A DNA stretch of 42,500 bases from Proteobacteria bacterium CG1_02_64_396 (GTDB lineage: Bacteria; Pseudomonadota; MNWR01; CG1-02-64-396), in the NCBI GenBank assembly GCA_001872725.1, contig MNWR01000008.1, forward strand, positions 1-42,500, given 5' to 3'. The translations under genes were made by a program, and so were the position numbers. The notes under the pieces are model-generated. The model was not told the origin of the DNA and did no database searches. It saw only the letters and a program-made list of their open reading frames with translations. Of the stretch, positions 32,362 through 41,018 are shown in pieces; position 1 is the first letter of the stretch; the number at the start of each line of letters is the position of its first letter.

Positions 32362-33233
32362 AGGTGCTGTTGCTGGCGGGGGGGCGCTCCGTCGAGGCCG
32401 AGGTTTCCCAAACCAGCGGCAACGCGGTCGAGGCGGCGCTGAAAAACCTCGGTTTCGAGGTGGTGCGGGTCGATCCCGAGGCCGACGGTCTAGAGGCGTT
32501 GCTGCGCTGCGAGGCCGAGGTCGCCCTCTTGGTCACCCATGGTCGTTATGGGGAAGACGGCGCCCTGCAGGGGGTGCTGGAGTGGCTGAAGATCCCCTAC
32601 ACCGGCTCGGGGGTCGCCGCCTCGGCCATCGCCATGGACAAAAGCCGCACCCGAATTCTGGCCCAGGCGGTCGGGGTGCGGGTGGGGGAGCAGATCGTGC
32701 CGGGGGCGGGGATTCCCCCCGGACGTTGGGTGGTCAAGCCGCAGCTCGAAGGTTCCAGCGTGGGCATCACCATCAGCGATGATCCCGAAATCTTGATGCA
32801 GGCCCAGGCCGAGCTGCTCGATCAGGGGGTGCCGGTGGTGGTGGAGCGCTTCGTGGCCGGGCGTGAGATCACGGTGCCGGTCTTCGAGGGACGCGCCATG
32901 CCGCCCGTTGAGATCCGGGTCGATCAAGGTTTTTACGACTACACCCACAAATACACCGGCGGCACCCAGTACGACGCCCCGGCGCAGATCGGCGAGGCGG
33001 CGACCGCCGCCTGCCAGCAGGCCGCCGAGGCGACCTATCGGGCGGTGGGGTGCCGGGGATTGGCGCGGGTCGATTTCATCCTGCCCGAGGGGGAGGAGCC
33101 GGTGATGCTCGAAATCAACACCCTGCCGGGCATGACCGGCAAATCGCTGGCCCCCATGTCGGCCAAGGCGATGGGGTGGAGCTTCGATGATCTGATCGCC
33201 CGGCAGTTGGCAGCGGCGCGGCTGGGATCCTGA
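32358..33233 (+). CDS. ddl: D-alanine--D-alanine ligase
   Basis: The 291-residue ATP-grasp enzyme makes D-Ala-D-Ala for MurF. Visible: the N-terminal LLLAGGRSVEAEVSQTSG, the HGRYGEDGALQG motif, TGSGVAASAIAMDKSRTR, VVKPQLEGSSVGI, the omega-loop region YDYTHKYTGGTQY, and LARVDFILPEG followed by LEINTLPGMTGKSL. The first motif is normally GG-x-S-x-E-R-x-VSL, so R and L are replaced here (EAEVSQ), a mild deviation. Slightly short for the family. Shares TGATG with ftsQ. Confidence 0.96.
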   Translation: MKVLLLAGGRSVEAEVSQTSGNAVEAALKNLGFEVVRVDPEADGLEALLRCEAEVALLVTHGRYGEDGALQGVLEWLKIPYTGSGVAASAIAMDKSRTRILAQAVGVRVGEQIVPGAGIPPGRWVVKPQLEGSSVGITISDDPEILMQAQAELLDQGVPVVVERFVAGREITVPVFEGRAMPPVEIRVDQGFYDYTHKYTGGTQYDAPAQIGEAATAACQQAAEATYRAVGCRGLARVDFILPEGEEPVMLEINTLPGMTGKSLAPMSAKAMGWSFDDLIARQLAAARLGS

Positions 33234-33949
33234 TGGGCGGCCAGATGGAGCGGCGTCCCTGGGAACGGTGGGCGGCGCTGGCCGGATTGCTGGCGGTGGT
33301 GGGCGGTGCGGTAACGGTCGGGGCGATGCAACTGCCGACGGCGCGGTTGGAACTGACCGGCCCCGACGATCTGACCGGTCCGGCGCGGGCGGCGGTCGCC
33401 CCGCTGGTGGCGGGTAAAAGCCTGGCCACGGTTGAGCTCGATCCGGTGTTGGGGGCAGTGTTGTCCGATCCGTGGGTCGCCACCGCCAAGATCATGCGGC
33501 GTTGGCCCGACCGGTTGGAGGTCGCTCTGAGTGAAAAACGGGGGGCGGGATTGGCCCATCGTGAGGGGGTGCTGGGGTGGATCGATCCCGATGGGGTCTG
33601 GATCGCCCCCGCCGAGCCCCGCCATCCCCCCGAGGGGGTGGTGCTCGAAGGGGGGGAGGATCCCCAGGGTTGGCGGGCGCTGCTTGCCGCCGAGGCGGCG
33701 TTGCAACAAGTGGCGCCCGGTTTGACCCGCTACGTGGCCCACCTGCATCGGGACGGTCGGGGGCGCCTATCGGCGGTGCTGCGTAGTGGCGGGGTGGTGC
33801 GGTTTGGAAGTGGCGATCCGAGCGCCTCGTGGCAGCGGCTGGAGCGGGTCGCCGCCGACGATCCCAAGGTGCTGCAAAGTCCCCATCTGATCGACCTGGG
33901 GGTGCCCAAGGCGGTGCTGGTTCGCACGCTGCAGGGCAGTACATCGTAA
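33233..33949 (+). CDS. ftsQ: Cell division protein FtsQ
   Basis: The 238-residue bitopic protein has a short cytoplasmic N-terminus, one transmembrane segment (about residues 14-33), a POTRA domain (about 36-105, with LATVELDPVLGAVLSDPWVATAKIMRRWPDRLEVALSEK) and a beta domain. FtsQ recruits FtsB/FtsL to the divisome. Sequence identity in the family is low, but topology, the WPDRLEV-type POTRA ending and position before ftsA are decisive. Starts at the ddl stop (TGATG) and ends 48 bases before ftsA, the first gap in the cluster since mraZ. Confidence 0.92.
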   Translation: MGGQMERRPWERWAALAGLLAVVGGAVTVGAMQLPTARLELTGPDDLTGPARAAVAPLVAGKSLATVELDPVLGAVLSDPWVATAKIMRRWPDRLEVALSEKRGAGLAHREGVLGWIDPDGVWIAPAEPRHPPEGVVLEGGEDPQGWRALLAAEAALQQVAPGLTRYVAHLHRDGRGRLSAVLRSGGVVRFGSGDPSASWQRLERVAADDPKVLQSPHLIDLGVPKAVLVRTLQGSTS

Positions 33950-33997
33950 TTCGACGGGGTTTCAGGCCCCGAGAAGCTGTTTTTACAGGAGGTCGCA

Positions 33998-35254
33998 ATG
34001 GCCAAGACCAATCCCATCGTGGTGGGACTCGACATCGGGACGACCAAAATTGCTTGCCTCGTGGGGGAGGTCACCCCCGAGGGAGAGGTGAACATCATCG
34101 GGGTCGGCACCCACCCCTCTTTCGGTTTACGCAAGGGGGTGGTGGTCAACATCGACAAGACCGTCGCCTCGATCCGTCAGGCAGTAAACGAGGCCTCGAT
34201 GATGTCGGGGGTCGACATCACCAGCGTGGTCACCGGAATCGCCGGTAGCCACATCGCCTCGCTCAACTCGACCGGGGTGGTGGCGGTGAACAATCCCAAA
34301 GAGATCAGCCAGAAGGATGTCGAGCGGGTGCTGGAGGCCGCCTCGACCCACCGTTGGGGGGGCGACCGCCACCTGCTTCATGTGGTCCCCCAGGAGTTCA
34401 TCGTCGACGAACAGGATGGAATCACCGAGCCAGTGGGAATGGCCGGAACCCGCCTGGAAGCCCACGTCCACATCGTCACCGGGGCGGTGACCTCGGTCGA
34501 CAACATCATCAAGTGCTGCCAGCGCTGTAGCCTCGATGTGGAGGACATCGTGCTGGAGCAAAAGGCCTCGGCGATGGCGGTATTGACCGAAGACGAGCGT
34601 GAACTCGGGGTTTGTGTGGTCGACATCGGCGGTGGCACCACCGACATCGCCATCTTCACCAACGGCGCCCTGCGCCACACCGGGGTGAAGGCGGTCGGCG
34701 GGGCGCATGTCACCAACGACATCGCCGTGGGGCTTTCGACTCCGATGCTGGAGGCCGAAAAAATCAAGGTGCAGTACGGCATCGCCACCGTCGAGGGATT
34801 GGGGGAGGGGGAGGACATCGGCATCGAGGTTCCCAGCGTCGGCGATCGGGTCAGCCGGCAGATCTCCCGCCATGTGCTCGCCTCAATCATCGAGGCGCGA
34901 CTGGAGGAGCTTTTCGAGCTGGTCCGCCACGAGATCGAGTCCTCGGGCTATGGCGATTTGATCGCCTCGGGGGTGGTGCTCACCGGTGGCGCCAGCCAGA
35001 TGCCGGGGTGTGTGGAGCTGGCCGAGGATGTCCTGGGTCGTCCGGTGCGTATGGGCAAACCGCGCTACGTCGGGGGGCTTAAGGATGTGGTCAACACCCC
35101 CATCCATGCCACCGGTACCGGCCTTTTGTTACACGCCGCCAAGCAGCGGGCCGCCGAGCAGCAGGCGCTGTTCCCCCGGGGATCGTCGCGGGGACGGCGA
35201 GAAAAAACCGGCCTGATCGGTCGGATGCGGCAGTGGATCGAAGAGCTTTTTTAA
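33998..35254 (+). CDS. ftsA: Cell division protein FtsA
   Basis: The 418-residue actin-like ATPase tethers FtsZ to the membrane. N-terminal VVGLDIGTTKIACLVGEV (phosphate 1), the inserted 1C domain around residues 85-165, phosphate 2 CVVDIGGGTTDIAIF, and VVLTGGASQMPG (adenosine motif) are visible. The last residues (GLIGRMRQWIEELF) form an amphipathic helix, the known membrane-targeting sequence. A strong AGGAGG lies seven bases before the ATG, in contrast to the coupled genes upstream, which suggests separate, higher translation. Confidence 0.98.
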   Translation: MAKTNPIVVGLDIGTTKIACLVGEVTPEGEVNIIGVGTHPSFGLRKGVVVNIDKTVASIRQAVNEASMMSGVDITSVVTGIAGSHIASLNSTGVVAVNNPKEISQKDVERVLEAASTHRWGGDRHLLHVVPQEFIVDEQDGITEPVGMAGTRLEAHVHIVTGAVTSVDNIIKCCQRCSLDVEDIVLEQKASAMAVLTEDERELGVCVVDIGGGTTDIAIFTNGALRHTGVKAVGGAHVTNDIAVGLSTPMLEAEKIKVQYGIATVEGLGEGEDIGIEVPSVGDRVSRQISRHVLASIIEARLEELFELVRHEIESSGYGDLIASGVVLTGGASQMPGCVELAEDVLGRPVRMGKPRYVGGLKDVVNTPIHATGTGLLLHAAKQRAAEQQALFPRGSSRGRREKTGLIGRMRQWIEELF

Positions 35255-35298
35255 ACCGGACCGGAAGAGGCCGGGCAGTTAATCAATAAACCGTTTTT

Positions 35299-35336
35299 GG
35301 CGCTCCCATCGGCGCCGAAGTCTGGGGGAGACCCCC
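35299..35336 (+). promoter_or_regulatory. Two hairpins in the ftsA-ftsZ gap
   Basis: GGCGC (35299-35303) with GCGCC (35312-35316), and GGGGG (35324-35328) with CCCCC (35332-35336), lie in the 112-base gap before the ftsZ ribosome binding site GAGGAGG. They might modulate ftsZ expression or mRNA processing. No T-run follows either. Confidence 0.35.
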
Positions 35337-35366
35337 CGAACAAACGATCGGTAGAGGAGGATCGAC

Positions 35367-36590
35367 ATGGCCATCGAATTCGACAACAGCATCGGGGAGG
35401 CCGACGTTGCACCACGTTCGCCCGCCTGCATTAAGGTCATCGGGGTTGGAGGCGCGGGATGCAATGCCGTCAACACCATGATCGAGCGGGGGGTAATGGG
35501 GGTGGAATTCATCGTCGCCAACACCGATGTCCAGGATTTGCGCCGCTCCAAGGCGGCCAAAAAAATCCACCTGGGCGACGAACTGACCCGCGGTCTGGGG
35601 GCCGGCATGAACCCCGAGGTGGGGCGTAAAGCGGCCGAGGAGGCCAGAGCCCTGATCGCCGACGCGCTGGAGGGGGCCGACATGGTCTTCGTCGCCGCCG
35701 GCATGGGGGGGGGGACCGGTTCCGGCGCCGCCCCCATTGTCGCCGAGGTCGCCCGCAGCCAAGAGGCCCTCACGGTGGGGGTCGCCACCATCCCCTTTGT
35801 CCACGAGGGGGGCAAACGCAACGAGATCGCCAAGCAGGGGATCGCCGATCTTGAGGAGCGGGTCGACACCCTGATTGCCATCCCCAACCAGCGGCTGATT
35901 TCGGTCATGCCCCGCAACGCGACCGTGCGCGATTCCCTGTTTTACGTCGACGGGGTGCTCTTCAACGCGGTGAAGGGGATCGTTGATCTGATTCAGTCCG
36001 AAGGGCATATGAACCTGGACTTCGCCGACGTCCGGGCGGTGATGAAAGACCGGGGCAAGGCGATCATGGGGATCGGTGAGGCGCAGGGTGAGGATCGGAT
36101 GCTCCAGGCCACCATTCAGGCGCTCAAGCACCCTCTGCTCGAAGACATCGACATCAAGGGGTGTCAGGGGGTGCTGTACAACGTCACCGCCAACCCGGAA
36201 TACCTGGGGCTGCACGAATTCAGCGATGCGGTCACCTACATTGAGCAGGCGGCGGGAGGCTCGGCCAAGATTATTCAGGGTCTGGTCTATGACGACACCA
36301 TGCCTCCCGAGTTGGTGCGGGTGACGGTGGTCGCCGCTGGGATCGGTCAGGGGGAGCTGCGTCGCATGCGTCCAGTGACGGTCGAGCGTCCGGCGCCCCA
36401 GCAGGAGCGGGCAACCGGCACCTTTGGTGCCCATCCGGCCCAGCCCAGCATCGACACCCCGACCATCATCCGTCAGGGGGGGACGCATGTCCCTCGGCGT
36501 ACCCGCAGTGGGGCGGTGCACAACAACCCCGAGCTGCCGGTCGAGGATCCCCTGGATGTGCCGACCTTCCTGCGTCGACAAGCCGACTGA
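35367..36590 (+). CDS. ftsZ: Cell division GTPase FtsZ
   Basis: The 407-residue tubulin homologue forms the Z ring. VIGVGGAGCNAVNTMIERG (T1), ANTDVQDL, the GTP-binding T4 loop GMGGGTGSGAAPIVAEVAR, and the T7 region MNLDFADVRAVM with catalytic Asp are present. A ~60-residue variable linker rich in Pro/Arg precedes the conserved C-terminal peptide LDVPTFLRRQAD, which binds FtsA. The T4 loop has Ser where Thr is usual and is encoded by ten consecutive G (35705-35714). ATG with GAGGAGG ahead. lpxC does not follow, unlike in many gammaproteobacteria. Confidence 0.98.
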   Translation: MAIEFDNSIGEADVAPRSPACIKVIGVGGAGCNAVNTMIERGVMGVEFIVANTDVQDLRRSKAAKKIHLGDELTRGLGAGMNPEVGRKAAEEARALIADALEGADMVFVAAGMGGGTGSGAAPIVAEVARSQEALTVGVATIPFVHEGGKRNEIAKQGIADLEERVDTLIAIPNQRLISVMPRNATVRDSLFYVDGVLFNAVKGIVDLIQSEGHMNLDFADVRAVMKDRGKAIMGIGEAQGEDRMLQATIQALKHPLLEDIDIKGCQGVLYNVTANPEYLGLHEFSDAVTYIEQAAGGSAKIIQGLVYDDTMPPELVRVTVVAAGIGQGELRRMRPVTVERPAPQQERATGTFGAHPAQPSIDTPTIIRQGGTHVPRRTRSGAVHNNPELPVEDPLDVPTFLRRQAD

Positions 36591-37096
36591 GGATGGTCGC
36601 GCTTCAGGGTGGATGGACCCTGGAGCGTCCGGTTTGGCTTGAGGCAACCGCGCCCCTCGTGCGAGCGGTTGCAACGTGTGGTGAACCGACGGTCGCGCAA
36701 CCGGCCGGGGGTGATGGCCCCCCTGTCCGGCGGCGCGGCCGATTCGCCAAACGGTTCGTTTCGGTGTTATGCTGCCCCGCAAAGCAGCAAAAGATTTTCC
36801 CTCCTCAAGATGAACAACTCCCGGTTCGAGTGGATTGATCCAGTCCAGCGCGTCATGCGTCAGCCGAACGGGTGCATCCGGGGATGGGGGTAAACCAGCT
36901 GGTTCGATGCCGAGAAGGGGTTCCACAGGTGGCCCTTTTGGACGGCATCCCACAAACATGGGTTGGAACATGATCGGCTGGAGGCCGGTTGGTCCGAACC
37001 GCAAACATTCAATAACCATCAAGGGATCGGTCGTGAAGTCGGTACGCATCGGAGGCGTTCCGTTCGAAGATCGACCCAAGGAAAGAACATCCACGT
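36591..37096 (+). promoter_or_regulatory. Structured 506-base leader/intergenic region before rne
   Basis: No convincing gene is present (the 81-codon frame at 36593 has no ribosome site or family). Hairpins visible by eye are CAGGGT/ACCCTG (36605-36622), CGGTTGC/GCAACCG (36666-36703) and GGGGG/CCCCC (36707-36722); the first may end ftsZ transcription although no T-run follows. TGTTATGCT (36765-36773) could be an extended -10 element, giving a leader of about 315 bases. RNase E genes in enterics carry a long structured leader used for autoregulation, so the same may hold here. Confidence 0.4.
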
Positions 37097-39307
37097 ATGA
37101 CCACCAAAATGCTGGTCCAGGCCGACCCGGAAGAGCTGCGCCTGGCAATCGTCGATACCGAACGCGACGAACTCCTCAACGTTGAAATCGAACCCGCCGA
37201 CCACATCCAGACCAAAGGCAACATCTACAAAGCCAAGGTGGTCCGGGTCGAACCCTCCCTGCAGTCGGCCTTCGTCGAATATGGCGGACGCCGCCACGGT
37301 TTCCTCCCCTTCGGTGAAATCCATCCCTTTTACTACCGCAAGGGGGTCGATCCCAAGAAGCGTCCCCGCATTCAAGAGGCGATTGCCAACGGCACAGAAC
37401 TCTTGATCCAGACGGTAAAAGAGGAGCGGGGGACCAAAGGGGCGAGCCTGACCACCTATCTGTCGCTGGCAGGGCGGTATCTGGTGCTGACCCCCATGTC
37501 GGATCGGGTCGGGGTTTCACGCAAAGCCGAGACCACCGGACAGCGCAAGCGGATGAAAGAGATCATCGCCAGCCTCGAAATCCCCGAAGGCATGGGGATC
37601 ATCGTGCGCACCAACGGGTTGGATCAGCCCGAAAAAGAGATCAAACGCGATCTTGATTACCTGCTGCGTTTATGGCGCGGACTCGAAAAAAACCGGGATG
37701 AAACCAAGGGTGCGGCATTGCTGCACATGGAGTCCTCGCCGGTGATTCGGGCGATCCGGGAGTACTACAACGAGGAGATGGAAGAGATCCTCATCGACGA
37801 CCCGGTGCTCTACCGCGATGCCAAGGACTACATGAAGGCGATCATGCCCAAGGCTGCCAAGGTGGTGCAGCGCTACAAGGGTAATGGGCCGCTATTCCAG
37901 GCATTCGGCATCGAAGCCAAGCTCGATATCATCCACCAACGCACCGTCAAACTCCCCTCAGGCGGCTCCATCGTTTTCGATGCCACCGAGGCGCTCACCG
38001 CCATCGACATCAACTCCGGCAAATCGACCAAGGAACACGGCATCGAGGAGACCGCCTACAAGACCAACCTTGAGGCTGCCAAGGTCATCGCCAAGCAGCT
38101 GCGTATGCGCGACATCGGCGGTCTGGTGGTCATCGACTTCATCGATATGGTGGGCAAGGAGCACATCAAGAACGTCGAAAAAGCGTTGGAAGAGGCCATG
38201 GAGACCGACAAGGCGCGGTTGCAATTCGGCAAGATCAGCGCCTTCGGTTTGCTTGAAATGACCCGGCAGCGTCTGCGCCCCGCCGTGCACGAGGCCCGCA
38301 CCCGCGCTTGCCCCCACTGTCGGGGGACCGGGACGGTTCAAATTCCCGCCGCCCGGGCTTTGGCCCAGTTGCGGGCCATCGAAACCGAGGCCCGTAGCGG
38401 TCGCTATACCCAGTTGACCCTGGCCACCGATGCCGATACCGCCGTCTACCTGCTTAATGAAAAGCGCAGCGAGATCGACCGGATTCAGGAGCAATACGAC
38501 CTGAAATTCCTGGTGGCGGTGGATCCGCATCGCGCCGAGACACACGGCTTCGAAATCGACCGGGAGCGCCGTAGCGGCGTCGTCAACGCCCCCAAAGAGC
38601 GGACCGAACGTCCCGCTGCCGCCAAGGATCAGCCGCAGACTCAAGTGGTCCCCGCAGCCAAGGCCGCAGCCGAAAACCCGGCCCCCGCCGCAGGTCGGCG
38701 TGGAGGACGTTCGGCCCCCATGGCGGCCCCGAGCAACGAGGCCAATCCCGGTGGATTGGGGTTCTTCGCACGCCTGCTGCAAGAGATGGAGATCCCCTCC
38801 TGGGGGATGGAATCCTCGACCGACAAAGCACAGGAACCGGAGCTCTTTGAGCCCGACATCGAAGCGGTGGTCGAAGCGCCCCTTGAAACGAGCCAAGTCG
38901 GCACCGACATCGCAGCAGAGATTGTCGAGAGCACTGCCGAGCCAGAGGCAGCACCCCGCAAACGAGCCCCCCGTCGCCGTAAACCGGCATTGAAGTCCTC
39001 CGAGCGCAAAGAGGAGGCTCCGAAGGAGAATTCCCCCCCCCAAGCGGCCCCCAAGCGGCGGGCACCCAAGAAAGCGCCCGCAAACAAAACGGGAACCGGC
39101 GAAAGCCAACAGGCGACCGAACAAGAGGGGGTTTCGAGCGGAGAGGGTGAAAAGGAGCCGACCAAAGGGGCTCGTCCCCGTCGTCGTCGGGGACGTCGCG
39201 GCAGTGGCAGTTCGGCGGCTGCGGGCGCGGCTGAAACCGGCGGCGGAGCAGGGGCCGCCGAGGCAGCGCCTGCCCCTGTTGCCCCCACCGAGCCGCAAGC
39301 ATCGTGA
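37097..39307 (+). CDS. rne: Ribonuclease E/G family endoribonuclease
   Basis: A 736-residue endonuclease central to mRNA decay and RNA processing. The S1 domain (about residues 38-120, GNIYKAKVVRVEPSLQSAF), the RNase H/5'-sensor region, and the DNase I-like catalytic core with Asp304 (AIDINSGKST) and Asp347 (VVIDFIDMVG) precede the zinc-link ACPHCRGTG (C405 and C408); spacing matches E. coli RNase E almost exactly. After about residue 500 the protein becomes a disordered tail rich in Ala/Pro/Glu with arginine-rich clusters (PRKRAPRRRK, PRRRRGRRGSGSS), typical of the degradosome scaffold and RNA-binding arm of RNase E rather than RNase G. AAGGAAAG precedes the ATG. GTGA overlap with rluD. Confidence 0.95.
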   Translation: MTTKMLVQADPEELRLAIVDTERDELLNVEIEPADHIQTKGNIYKAKVVRVEPSLQSAFVEYGGRRHGFLPFGEIHPFYYRKGVDPKKRPRIQEAIANGTELLIQTVKEERGTKGASLTTYLSLAGRYLVLTPMSDRVGVSRKAETTGQRKRMKEIIASLEIPEGMGIIVRTNGLDQPEKEIKRDLDYLLRLWRGLEKNRDETKGAALLHMESSPVIRAIREYYNEEMEEILIDDPVLYRDAKDYMKAIMPKAAKVVQRYKGNGPLFQAFGIEAKLDIIHQRTVKLPSGGSIVFDATEALTAIDINSGKSTKEHGIEETAYKTNLEAAKVIAKQLRMRDIGGLVVIDFIDMVGKEHIKNVEKALEEAMETDKARLQFGKISAFGLLEMTRQRLRPAVHEARTRACPHCRGTGTVQIPAARALAQLRAIETEARSGRYTQLTLATDADTAVYLLNEKRSEIDRIQEQYDLKFLVAVDPHRAETHGFEIDRERRSGVVNAPKERTERPAAAKDQPQTQVVPAAKAAAENPAPAAGRRGGRSAPMAAPSNEANPGGLGFFARLLQEMEIPSWGMESSTDKAQEPELFEPDIEAVVEAPLETSQVGTDIAAEIVESTAEPEAAPRKRAPRRRKPALKSSERKEEAPKENSPPQAAPKRRAPKKAPANKTGTGESQQATEQEGVSSGEGEKEPTKGARPRRRRGRRGSGSSAAAGAAETGGGAGAAEAAPAPVAPTEPQAS

Positions 39308-40269
39308 GCCGTTACGAGGTTGTTGCCGAAGAGGCCGACGTCGGACGGCGTATCGACGCAGTGTTGGCAGCCCACCTTGAGGCGTTCTCCCGCAGTCGTG
39401 TGCAGGAGCTCATCAAAGAGGGGGCGGTGCTCGACCCATCGGGACAGCCGGTCAAAGGCAGCGTCAAAGTGGCCGAGGTAGGGGAGTCTTGGGTGGTCGA
39501 GGTGCCCGAGGTTCAACCTTGGTTCCTTGCTCCGAGTGATCGCCCCCTCGATATCCTGTATGCCGACGCCGATGTGGTGGTGGTGGTGAAACCGGCCGGG
39601 TTGGTGGTCCATCCCGGCGCGGGACAAGAGATCGACTCCTTAGCCGCCCGCCTGCTTTATTGGGCGCGAAACCAGGGTGGGGGGCTCTCGAACATCGGCG
39701 GTGTCGACCGCCCCGGCATTGTTCACCGCCTCGACCTCGATACCTCGGGGGTGATGGTGGTGGCCCTCAACGATCCGGCCCACCGCAAGCTTTCGCGTCA
39801 ATTTTCAAATCACACCATCGAGCGGCGTTACCTGACCGTGTTGCATGGTGAGGTGCCGGTAATGCGCAAGGTCGATGCCCCCATCGGGCGTCATGCGCTC
39901 GACCGGATGCGCATGACGGTGCGCGAGGATGGCCGTCCCGCCCTGACCACCTTCTATTGTAAAGAGCAGTGGTCGACCGCCGCGCTGGTCGAGGCGGTGC
40001 TGGGCAGTGGCCGGACCCACCAAATCAGGGTGCACGCCCGCTACATCCGACATCCGGTAGTGGGCGATTCGGTGTACGGCTTTGCCCCCCGCATTCCAGC
40101 CAATGCCGACGAGGCGCAGCGCGACCTCATTCAGCACTTCCCCCGCCAGGCCCTACACGCCCAAACCTTGGGGTTCGATCATCCCGTCAGCGGCGAACGC
40201 CTGACCTTCACCGCCCCCCCGCCAGACGATATGGCGCTGCTCATCGAGGTGTTTCGGGCATGTGGTTGA
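39304..40269 (+). CDS. rluD: 23S rRNA pseudouridine synthase RluD family
   Basis: The 321-residue RluA-type pseudouridine synthase has an N-terminal S4 RNA-binding domain (RRIDAVLAAHLEAFSRSRVQELIKEG, about residues 12-40) and the catalytic motif IVHRLDLDTSGVMVVAL (about 138-154) with the essential Asp. The S4 domain plus neighbourhood (pgeF and bamD) indicate RluD, which makes pseudouridines in helix 69 of 23S rRNA. GTG start overlapping the rne stop; overlaps pgeF by 10 bases. Confidence 0.92.
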   Translation: MSRYEVVAEEADVGRRIDAVLAAHLEAFSRSRVQELIKEGAVLDPSGQPVKGSVKVAEVGESWVVEVPEVQPWFLAPSDRPLDILYADADVVVVVKPAGLVVHPGAGQEIDSLAARLLYWARNQGGGLSNIGGVDRPGIVHRLDLDTSGVMVVALNDPAHRKLSRQFSNHTIERRYLTVLHGEVPVMRKVDAPIGRHALDRMRMTVREDGRPALTTFYCKEQWSTAALVEAVLGSGRTHQIRVHARYIRHPVVGDSVYGFAPRIPANADEAQRDLIQHFPRQALHAQTLGFDHPVSGERLTFTAPPPDDMALLIEVFRACG

Positions 40270-41018
40270 CCCACCCCGAGTGGGATCGTCGTGGCTGGGT
40301 GCACGGCTTTACCCAACGCAGTGGTGGCGTCAGCTCATCCCCCTACGAAAGCCTAAATCTGGGGGTGAATACCTGCGACGATCCGCGCAAGGTTCGAGAA
40401 AATCGCCGCTTGCTGGAGGTGCGGATTCCTGGACGGTGGCATCGGGCGCGGCAGGTGCATGGCAATCGGGTGGCGGTGGTGGTGGAGGGGGTTGAAGGCG
40501 ATGATCGGGTTGAAGCCGACGCGTTGGTCAGCGACCGCCCCGACGTGGTATTGGCGGTGGGGGTGGCCGATTGCCTGCCGATCCTGATCGTCTGTCCCGA
40601 TGTTGGGGCGGTGGGGGCGATCCATGCCGGTTGGCGTGGTAGCGTCGCCGGGGTGCTTCCCGAAACCATTCGGGTGCTTTGTGATCGCTACCAAGCTGCC
40701 CCCGAAGCGATGCAACTGCTCATGGGCCCCTCAATCCGTCCCTGTCATTACGAGGTCGACGCCCCGGTGATCGAGGCGGTGACCGGTCTGGGGCTCGATA
40801 CCCCTGATGTTTTACAAGGAGAGGGGCTTCGACGCAGGCTCGACCTCATGATGTTCAATCGGCTGCTGGCCGAACGAGTCGGTGTCGAGTCGGCCCATAT
40901 CGCACGACTCGACCTCTGCACCGTCTGCGAACAACATCGACTCTTTTCGTACCGCGCTCAAGGCCCCGAGACCGGGCGCATGAATGCCTTTATTGGATCG
41001 AAGGGGATCTGCCGATGA
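40260..41018 (+). CDS. pgeF: PgeF/YfiH (laccase-domain, DUF152) purine nucleoside enzyme
   Basis: The 252-residue single-domain protein has the metal ligands of this family: His in RQVHGNRVAVV (about residue 64), Cys in GVADCLPILI (about 108) and His in GAIHAGWRGSVAGVL (about 125), plus MGPSIRPCHYEV. Family members have been described as purine nucleoside phosphorylase/adenosine deaminase-like enzymes and as polyphenol oxidases; E. coli PgeF is proposed to edit peptidoglycan precursors. I place the start at ATG 40260 (GAGGTG eight bases ahead), inside the end of rluD. Ends ATGA into bamD. Confidence 0.93.
   Translation: MWLTHPEWDRRGWVHGFTQRSGGVSSSPYESLNLGVNTCDDPRKVRENRRLLEVRIPGRWHRARQVHGNRVAVVVEGVEGDDRVEADALVSDRPDVVLAVGVADCLPILIVCPDVGAVGAIHAGWRGSVAGVLPETIRVLCDRYQAAPEAMQLLMGPSIRPCHYEVDAPVIEAVTGLGLDTPDVLQGEGLRRRLDLMMFNRLLAERVGVESAHIARLDLCTVCEQHRLFSYRAQGPETGRMNAFIGSKGICR

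Noticed and set aside
36593-36838. Small plus-strand frame after ftsZ (81 codons)
   Set aside because: It overlaps hairpins, lacks a ribosome binding site and resembles nothing known; better explained as leader sequence of rne.
35283-37148. Very long minus-strand open frame (621 codons) opposite ftsZ
   Set aside because: It mirrors the codon pattern of ftsZ in a GC-rich sequence, is rich in His/Pro/Gly/Asp, has no ribosome site and matches no family.
37958-39298. 446-codon minus-strand frame opposite rne
   Set aside because: Cys/Gly/Leu-rich low-complexity translation opposite the repetitive RNase E tail, with no start signal.
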